Shown here piece by piece: positions 57,875 through 64,000 of a stretch of 64,000 nt of DNA. The first letter of the stretch is position 1; the number at the start of each line of letters is the position of its first letter. The position numbers and the translations under genes are program-made. The DNA is taken from assembly GCA_963816795.1 (NCBI GenBank), contig CAWFLT010000003.1, positions 124,001 through 188,000 of the forward strand, in the 5' to 3' direction. This DNA comes from CAWFLT01 sp963816795. GTDB lineage: Bacteria > Acidobacteriota > Vicinamibacteria > Vicinamibacterales > SCN-69-37. The notes under the pieces were generated by a model. That model did no database searches. It was not told where the DNA came from and saw nothing but the letters and a program-made list of their open reading frames with translations.

Positions 57875-57946
57875 GGCATCTCCTTTGGAGTCGTAGCCTG
57901 AGTGTAGAACGGGGGTGTGACAGGAGAGGTCAGACCTGTTCGGCCC

Positions 57947-59922
57947 CTACCGCAACTTCGCCATCCACAACTCGCGCGGGCTCTCGTGGCAGAGCACGAA
58001 GACCACCTCGTCGCGTGGCGAGACGTCCATGGACATCAGAAAACGGTGCTCGAATGGACCAACCGGTCCATACGTCTTCGCTTCGCCCGCCGCGACACTG
58101 ACGGACGTGAGCTCGCCGAACACTCGCGCGCTCGTCGGCCGCAGAAAGAAGAGCCGGCGTACCGTCCGCAGACCATGCCAGACCCGGTCAGACTGTTGTC
58201 GTTCTTCGGGGTGAGGGTCCGGCAGCGGCCGCTCGAAACCTCGCACACGACGACCTCCCCATCGCGGGATTCTCCGGCGATCCATCGACCGTCTCGCGAG
58301 AACCGCTGTGCGTACAGCGCAAAAGGCAGCGTGGTCTCCTGCCCGGTGTCGAGATCGCGGGCTCGCGAGTCCTGCAGCTCGCCCTGGTCAACCGCAGAAT
58401 AGACGGCGAGGCGCCCGCGAGGGTCCACCTCGGCCGCAAACTGGCTGCCTGAGAGACCAGGGGGCAATTTCTCGCGAGGCGCCACCTGAGACAGAAATGC
58501 TCCGAAAGGTCTGCCTGGGACGCACCTGGTAGAAATAGAGCGTCTCGCCGTCGCTCCCCCACCTCGGCATGATGTTGAGCTCGCCGGCGCCGTCCGTGAC
58601 GGGCATCAGGTTCGAGCCGTCCGCGTTCATGACGAACAGATGCGTGTCGCCTCGCGAGTTCCGGCCCATGAGCGCAATGCGGCGGCCATCTGGTGAATAT
58701 GCCGGGTACACGAGCGGCGTGCGTTTTTCGAGCAGCGTTCTCCGCGCGCCACTCTTCACATCGTGAACGACCACCGTCCAGGTGCGCTTCACGTTTGCGA
58801 AGAGCAGCGTGCGGCCATCCGGCGAGACGACCGGATCGAGATCCTCACCGGGCCCGGTCGTCAGCGCCTCGGGAACGCCGCCCGCGATGGGCACGCGCCA
58901 CAGATTCAGACTGCCGGCACGCGCGGAGGGAAACACGAGAAACTGGCCATCAGGGCTCCACGCCGGAGCACCACCCTCTTCGAGGTCCGTGGTCAGCCGG
59001 CGAGGCGCGCCGCCCGTCGCAGGCATGATCCAGTAATCGCCGTACCGTCCTTGCTCGCCGAGGAAGACCGCGATCGACTTGCCGTCGGGCGAAAACGTCG
59101 GCCAGGCGTCGCCGAACCAGGGAATGAACTTCCGTTCGAGTCCCGCCAGTGGGACGACGTCGCTTCCATCGGCGTTCGCGATCAGGATTTGTTCGTGAGC
59201 GCTCGAAGACCAGGCGTTGCCCGTCAGGCGAGAGCTCCGCGTTCCAGCCGTGCTCGACGATCCGGCGGGATTCGCCGCCGAGCGGCGCCACGGACCAGAT
59301 GCCGCCGCCCCGCACCGAATAGATGATCCGGTCTCCGGACGCCGACCAGCGAGGGCGTACCGCGGGGAGATCCCCAAACGTGATCTGGATCGGGACCCCG
59401 CTCCCGAGCGTCTTCACCCAGACCTGCGGCGTCCCGGCGGCGTCGCTGACGAACGCCATCATCCGCCCATCCGGCGAGAGGCTGGGCCAACGGTGCGATC
59501 CCGCGAACGTCGAGACCAGCTCGAGGCCCGCGACCGGGGTGTGGCCCTGGGCTCCATCCGGGCGGAATCGGCTCGCGACGAGGTAGGCAATCGCCCCGGT
59601 CACCAGCACGGCCGCCGCGACGATGAGAGCGACGGTCAGGCGCGATCGTGGAGCTGAGGTTGGCTGGTCATTCTGAACCTGGGACGTCGGGATCCGGGCT
59701 TCGCGCGCCGATCCACGCGTCGAGCTCGGACTTGTACGCGAACACCGAGCCGAGTTCTTTGTGCTGGTGGCGGTGAACGGGCAGGCCCTCGTCCTTCTCC
59801 CACCGGTGAAGCGTCCGCACGCTGCGGTTGAGGTAGGCCGCAATCTCCTTCCAGGAATCCAGCCGGTCCTCCCGACGCGACGTGTCAGGTTCGGACGGTG
59901 AGCCAGAACGCGCTGGATCCAT
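57947..59922 (-). CDS. Transmembrane protein with cytoplasmic HTH and PD40/TolB-like propeller, several frameshifts
   Basis: From the ATG at 59922 the N-terminus has a MerR/excisionase-type HTH (DRLDSWKEIAAYLNRSVRTLHRWEKDEG, with KSELDAWI). In the next frame a membrane helix (LTVALIVAAAVLVTGAIAYLV) is followed by PD40 repeats: HRWPSLSPDGRMMAFVSDAAG, RPRWSASGDRIIYSV, AWPTFSPDGKSIAVFLG, GAPAWSPDGQFLVFP, PVVSPDGRTLLFANV, YPAYSPDGRRIALM, MPRWGSDGETLYFY. The C-terminal end is FVLCHESPRELWMAKLR. Frames change near 59670, 59220, 58480 and 58150. It could be a one-component membrane regulator reading an outer-layer ligand. Confidence 0.75.
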
Positions 59923-60077
59923 TGCAGGCTCCCGGGGAGAGGCAATTGTAGGACCCGAATCCGTCGCGGACAAGGACAGGACGTGCCGTGACATTGTCGG
60001 TCATCGACCGGATGGCAGTCCTTGTCGCTTGCGGGCCGTGTACCTCGCTTCTAGTCTCACCGCCAGGAGCGACCAAC

Positions 60078-61308
60078 ATGAACTTCAAGCATCGTGCCGC
60101 CGTTGTCGTTGGCTGTGCGTCTCTGTTCCTCGTGGCCGGCCGCCACGACGGGGCGATCGGACAGGAGGCAGGCATCGACCTCATCGGGCAGGACGTCTCA
60201 CTGGATTGCGATCCCACCCTGTCCGAGAAGTGCGCCAGGAAGCGCCTTCAGGAGGGCCGGCGGCTCTTCGACGTCGAGACGTTCGGGGGCAATGGCCGCA
60301 CCTGCCGCACGTGCCACAGCAAGCAGACCGGCACGTTCACGCCGGAGGAGGCCATCCTGCGCCTGGCCCTCGACCCGAGCGACCCGCTCTTTCTCCACGA
60401 TGGTCTCGACGATGGCGTCGACGGAACGAGCCGGATCACCGAACACGCGACGGTCCGGATCGAGATCCCGCTGCCTCCGGGCGTGGTGCTCCTGGACGAC
60501 CCCGACCCGCAGGAGCGTGATCCTCAACCGTGGAACGCCGACGACGATGAACACGCCGGCGCTGGATCCGCAGCTGATGTACGACACCCGCGAGCCGGAT
60601 TTGCTGCAACAGGCGTTCAACGCCATCGCGGGTCATGCGCAACACACCCGGCAGCCCACCGCCGCTCGAGCTGGAACTCATCAAGGAGTTCCAGCAGACG
60701 GATGCGCGCTTCTTCTCCTCGGAGGCGCTGAGAGCCTTCGCGAACGGCGGTCCCCCGCCGCAGCTCCCTGCAGGGGACGACGGACTCCGAACGGCGGGGG
60801 CGTGCGATGTTCGACAACGTGCCGTTCGATCGGCGTCTCGACTCGAGGGATTTGCAGCTCGTGTCACTCCGGACCGATGCTGAACCGGGCCGCGGCCGGC
60901 AATCCGTTCGGGCTACCTCCCGGCGGTCTTCGCGCCGGCATCGGCGTGTCGGAGCGGAATCTCATCGGCAACCCGCTCTACACGTTCGTCGTCACGAATC
61001 ACGATGGCAGCGTTGTCGTCGTCCGCGACACGCCTGACCCTGGCGCCATGCTGAACAATCCGCCCCCGAGCGCGCCCCCAGGCGTGCCGACGCCGCCGCG
61101 GTCGTTCTTCGCGAACTTCTTCAAGATCCTGCCGCTGTGGGGTGTCAGGGACACGGCGCCGTACTTCCACGACAACTCCGCGAAGACGCTCGAGGACGTG
61201 GCGGAGCATTACGCGTTCTTTTTCTTGACCAGTCCAACCACGACGGGGTTCGTGTTCACGGCGCAGGATCAGGCGGACATGGTGGCGTTTTTGAAGTTGT
61301 TGAGGTGA
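60078..61308 (+). CDS. Secreted dihaem c-type cytochrome, several frameshifts
   Basis: After the ATG at 60078 (CCAGGAG ribosome site) and a signal peptide (VVVGCASLFLVAGR) come a first haem motif CRTCH and, later, a second CSSCH. Between them the frame changes near 60500, 60690 and 60800. The C-terminal part LWGVRDTAPYFHDNSAKTLEDV and QDQADMVAFLKLLR is the region around the second haem's distal ligand in cytochrome c peroxidase-like proteins. It is likely periplasmic and would be matured by the Ccm system at 11-18 kb. Confidence 0.75.
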
Positions 61309-61350
61309 GGGGGGCGATCCCTCCCTCCCTGGTCGTCGACGAATCGCAGC

Positions 61351-61404
61351 GGGAGGGGCCGGCTTCAGCCGGCCCGGCAAAGGCGGGCTGAAGCCCGCCC
61401 CTCC
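61351..61404. terminator. Nested hairpins between convergent genes
   Basis: GGGCCGGCTTCAGCCGGCCC (61356-61375) and GGCGGGCTGAAGCCCGCC (61382-61399) sit inside an outer GGGAGGGG/CCCCTCC stem, between the cytochrome stop (61308) and the nuclease-helicase stop (61447). There is no T-run, but the location suits a two-way terminator. Confidence 0.5.
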
Positions 61405-61446
61405 GTATGAATCACGCCCTCTGAGGAAACACTCAGTAGGCGCTGG

Positions 61447-63384
61447 TCAGGCCATGACGTTCGACTTCAAGGGCGTGAACCCGCACGCAATCAGGTAGTC
61501 GAACGTCTCGTCGAGAAGCGGCAGCTGTGGCACGAACACGACGACTGCATCCCGCGCCCGAGTGAGGAGAACCCGGTAGGCGTTGAGTCTCAGCTGGAAT
61601 GCGTCACGAACGAGCTTCTTGCGGAGGTACCCCGATGAATTGGCGTTCGACCACTTGCCGGCATTCATGACGTAGTCCGCGCCCCACGCCAAGAGCACGG
61701 CATCCAGCTCAAGGCCCTGCGCGCCAAACTCCGTCACGCAGCTCGTGAGCTGTCGGCAAGACAGAGGGCTTCCGTCGCCGTCGCCGTACCACGGGCCCAT
61801 CTTGACGCGCTTGGTTGCTTGGTAGTCGTTGCTGATGCCAAAACGCACGAGTTCTTTGTCCTTCGAGGAGGCCACGATGCCAAATCGCGCATCAGCGTTC
61901 TCGGCATAGCGTTCGCGCAGGTACGCCTTGGCCACCTCGAGGTCGCGAGTGATGCGAAGGTTGAATCCCTCCTTCTCGAGCAGCCCAGCCAGGGGACTCA
62001 GGGATGCCGGCGTATCTGCGTTGAGCAGGCCTGCGACGTAACCGTGAAGGTGTTCGGCTGCGTGCTGACGCAGTTCCACGTCGAGGCTCAGGGCCGGAAC
62101 GATTTCGAGGGGCACTGAGCAAGGCCGGAAATGCTCAATCGCCGATGGCGGAATGTGAATATGCCACTCGGCTCGTCTGGTCGTGTTCTCAACGGCCTTG
62201 CGCCATTGGCCGATGCCGGCTTCCTCGCCGACGTGGATTTCTTGTCCTGTGCCGATGAGGCCAATGACGACGCACCATTCGGGAACGCGATCGGCAAACT
62301 CAACGAACAACTCGGGTTCTGACTTGTTGTGCGCAGTTGCGGCGTCGTGCTTGTGCGTGACCTTGACCATCGCCGCATCGAACGCGCGCTGGGCCTCGTC
62401 GTACACCAGAACGTGTTCGGGTGGGATCTTCTTGCGATTACTCGAGTAGGTCTTGACGTAGTTCTTCACGTCTCTGACGAACGTCTTGCCGTCGCCACCA
62501 GCAGATTTCAGCTCGTACTGAAGGACTTGCACCAGTGGTCCGTTGCCGCTGAGGAAAACCGCCGGCGCCGTGGGCTTGCCGTTGCCTCGGTCGACGGCGA
62601 GGTCGTCGAGATAGTGCGCGTGGACGGTTTGGAGGCCGACGAGCGTCTTGCCAGCGCCGGGCACTCCGGTGACCAGGATCAGATGGCGCGTTTTCGTCCG
62701 AGCCGCCTCGTGGACGATCTTCCGAATGGCTTCGACGGCCGGCTCTGTCGCGGCCCAAGCGCGATTGATGCGTCGAAGTTCGCCATTCAGGAGCAGCTCT
62801 CGAGCCGCCTTCACGAGGGTGGGCAGCGGACGATACGCGCTCTCGTCCAGAAAGTCCGCGCGATCGATCGCCGGAAGGTGCAGATTGGTGATCTGCTCGA
62901 CTAGCCCGTCGAGCGCATCCGGGCCTGCGATGTGAACGACACCTTCCCGACGCACGTACCCGTGCGCGCGCGTCGGAACTAGGACCGGTACCACAGGGCG
63001 ATCTTCACAGTCGCGGTGGTAGCACTGCAGGTCGCGCGCGTACGCAGCAGCCTGGTCGATGTCAGCCTGCGACGGTTCTAGCTTGCCCTTCAGCTCAATG
63101 ACGAGGACGCCGCCGCCGACGAGCAGCAACGCATCTGGCCGTCGCGACTCCATCGGCAGTTCGTATTCGAGGATCGCGGAGTAGTTCTTCGCCAATTGAT
63201 TGCGAAGGAGAACCTCTTCGACCTCGTCCTGCAGTTGGGGAATCGAGCTCGACCAGGCCCGCTCTTGCTCTGGAGATGCGTCCGAGACGAAGTGCTTCAG
63301 CCTCTTCCGAACGTCAATCGAAGACGCATCGGCAAAGTCGGGGAAGTCGGATTCCCAGCCGTACCGGGCGCGAGATTCAGACAC
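61447..63384 (-). CDS. Nuclease-like plus DUF2075 helicase-like protein
   Basis: A 645-residue protein without frameshifts. The N-terminal 200 residues hold a PD-(D/E)XK-like core: RRPDALLLVGGGVLVIELKGK with the D and E-x-K, followed by PVVPVLVPT. The C-terminal DUF2075 P-loop domain (SF1-like, Schlafen-related) has GVPGAGKTL at about residue 245, VLVYDEAQRAFDA (Walker B) and VVIGLIGTGQEIHVGEEAG. The end has a helicase-like GLELDAVLLAWG and RVLLTRARDAVVVFVP. Such fusions are found among antiphage and DNA-processing genes. No partner gene is adjacent. A start further upstream is not possible before the intergenic gap. Confidence 0.85.
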   Translation of the reverse strand: MSESRARYGWESDFPDFADASSIDVRKRLKHFVSDASPEQERAWSSSIPQLQDEVEEVLLRNQLAKNYSAILEYELPMESRRPDALLLVGGGVLVIELKGKLEPSQADIDQAAAYARDLQCYHRDCEDRPVVPVLVPTRAHGYVRREGVVHIAGPDALDGLVEQITNLHLPAIDRADFLDESAYRPLPTLVKAARELLLNGELRRINRAWAATEPAVEAIRKIVHEAARTKTRHLILVTGVPGAGKTLVGLQTVHAHYLDDLAVDRGNGKPTAPAVFLSGNGPLVQVLQYELKSAGGDGKTFVRDVKNYVKTYSSNRKKIPPEHVLVYDEAQRAFDAAMVKVTHKHDAATAHNKSEPELFVEFADRVPEWCVVIGLIGTGQEIHVGEEAGIGQWRKAVENTTRRAEWHIHIPPSAIEHFRPCSVPLEIVPALSLDVELRQHAAEHLHGYVAGLLNADTPASLSPLAGLLEKEGFNLRITRDLEVAKAYLRERYAENADARFGIVASSKDKELVRFGISNDYQATKRVKMGPWYGDGDGSPLSCRQLTSCVTEFGAQGLELDAVLLAWGADYVMNAGKWSNANSSGYLRKKLVRDAFQLRLNAYRVLLTRARDAVVVFVPQLPLLDETFDYLIACGFTPLKSNVMA

Positions 63385-63492
63385 CGACGAAGTCTATTCG
63401 GTCCAGACGCACCACTCCAGTGCCTGGGTTAATGTGGTAGTTCTTGGAGATGATTGAGAAGACTTGGGTCTAGCCGGCAGCGTTCGGCAGAC

Positions 63493-63741
63493 TCATACTC
63501 CCGCCACCCGTCGCGCCCTGACCACACCGTAGAGCCCGATCCCAATCCAGATGACGTTCACGACCGCCGACGGAATGGCGCCGTTCCAGCTGCTGTTCGC
63601 GACGAGTCCCAACGCGCCCGCGATGTTGAGCGTCTGATAGAAGGTTGAACTGGCTTCTGCCTTCGCGGACGACACCAGCGCATACGCGAGAAGGACGAGC
63701 GCGGCGCCCACCCAGCCAACGGCTTCCATGAAGTAGGTCAT
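63493..63741 (-). CDS. Small membrane protein, CBU_0592-like
   Basis: From the ATG at 63741 there are 82 residues with three hydrophobic segments: VGWVGAALVLLAYALVSS, NIAGALGLVANSSWN and AVVNVIWIGIGLYGVVRARR. This fits small integral membrane proteins of the CBU_0592 type, of unknown function. An in-frame start at 63792 would add a hydrophilic leader. Confidence 0.65.
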   Translation of the reverse strand: MTYFMEAVGWVGAALVLLAYALVSSAKAEASSTFYQTLNIAGALGLVANSSWNGAIPSAVVNVIWIGIGLYGVVRARRVAGV

Positions 63742-63834
63742 AGGTTCACCTGCTCCGCCAGTCCAGGCGCCAGGTTCAAAAGAGGGAGGCATGGTGGAAG
63801 CCCCGGACGGTCGCGAGGTTCTCAGCTTCTCGCC

Positions 63835-64000
63835 CTACCGTGCCGCCTTGAGAAACGCCAGCAGGTCCGCCAGTTCCTGTCTCGTGAGCAACTCGCCGTA
63901 CCCGGCCGGCATCAGCGAGATCGTGCCGGGCTGGACGTCCGCCACATCCTTCCGCGCAATACGCGTGTCGACGGACGTGAGGCCGGACAGCACGATTTCA
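63835..64000 (-). CDS. C-type cytochrome/haem-binding protein, C-terminal end only (partial)
   Basis: The reverse strand is open from the right edge to the TAG at 63835, coding about 55 residues. The end reads GTISLMPAGYGELLTRQELADLLAFLKAAR, quoted in part as LMPAGYGELLTRQELADLL, a pattern typical of the last helix region of large planctomycete/acidobacterial haem-binding proteins that have an upstream CxxCH. The haem motif is outside the window. Confidence 0.6.
   Translation of the reverse strand, partial: EIVLSGLTSVDTRIARKDVADVQPGTISLMPAGYGELLTRQELADLLAFLKAAR

Overview
The window is 64 kb of GC-rich bacterial chromosome. Several features fit a soil Acidobacteriota of the Vicinamibacteria type: an FtsX/MacB permease of the large acidobacterial kind next to a PadR regulator, HAF-repeat secreted proteins, many PD40/TolB-like and carboxypeptidase-regulatory-like secreted proteins, and a Ccm system with a cysteine-type CcmE. 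This placement is inferred from gene content; there is no 16S or phylogenetic test here.

Layout. 1-8 kb: cell-surface functions (partial glycoside hydrolase, lipoprotein, family 2 glycosyltransferase, VTT/DedA-like membrane protein, GT-C membrane protein, outer-membrane barrel), separated by GC-rich palindromic repeats, then an inositol-monophosphatase and an RsbW-like kinase. 8-11 kb: aroA-aroK-phosphoesterase and a GxxExxY gene framed by a 27-bp inverted repeat. 11.4-19 kb: one leftward cluster, maf-ccmE-ccmFH-ccmI-like-hypothetical-ccmA-ccmB-ccmC-ccmD-small protein, for cytochrome c maturation. 19-24.6 kb: DciA-like protein, thiolase, 3-hydroxybutyryl-CoA dehydrogenase, MetR-like regulator, membrane hydrolase and recA. 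24.8-28.4 kb: two secreted metalloprotease-like proteins, a polysaccharide deacetylase and tRNA-Phe(GAA). 28.5-37.5 kb: accessory DNA with a wrecked DNA methyltransferase, an ArsR-SRPBCC pair, a PadR-permease pair and a broken porin. 37.5-46 kb: DUF1810, VOC and EAL proteins, a propeller-type sensor kinase with its response regulator, and two tandem HAF-FIMAH secreted proteins. 46-64 kb: GT-C-like protein, SulP transporter, phosphoesterase, a dsrE-PNPOx-tetR operon with a visible promoter and operator, a Ycf48-like propeller, a membrane Ser/Thr kinase, a DUF4214-methyltransferase, an ARPP-1 protein, an HTH-membrane-PD40 protein, a dihaem cytochrome, a nuclease-helicase of the DUF2075 type, and a partial c-type cytochrome at the right edge.

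Many genes, mostly between 29 and 61 kb, are split by single-base frameshifts although the protein family signal continues right across the break. Indel errors in the assembly are the simplest reading. These genes are annotated as whole spans with the break noted; only the methyltransferase and the porin are called pseudogenes.

The most interesting signals are: (i) the inverted-repeat cassette carrying the GxxExxY nuclease-fold gene, with related short-word repeats elsewhere; (ii) a cysteine-type CcmE together with a one-frame CcmF-CcmH fusion; (iii) the PD-(D/E)XK plus DUF2075 protein, a possible defence effector; (iv) three families of intergenic palindromes; and (v) the dsrE-PNPOx-tetR operon with a near-palindromic operator directly beside a consensus-like promoter.
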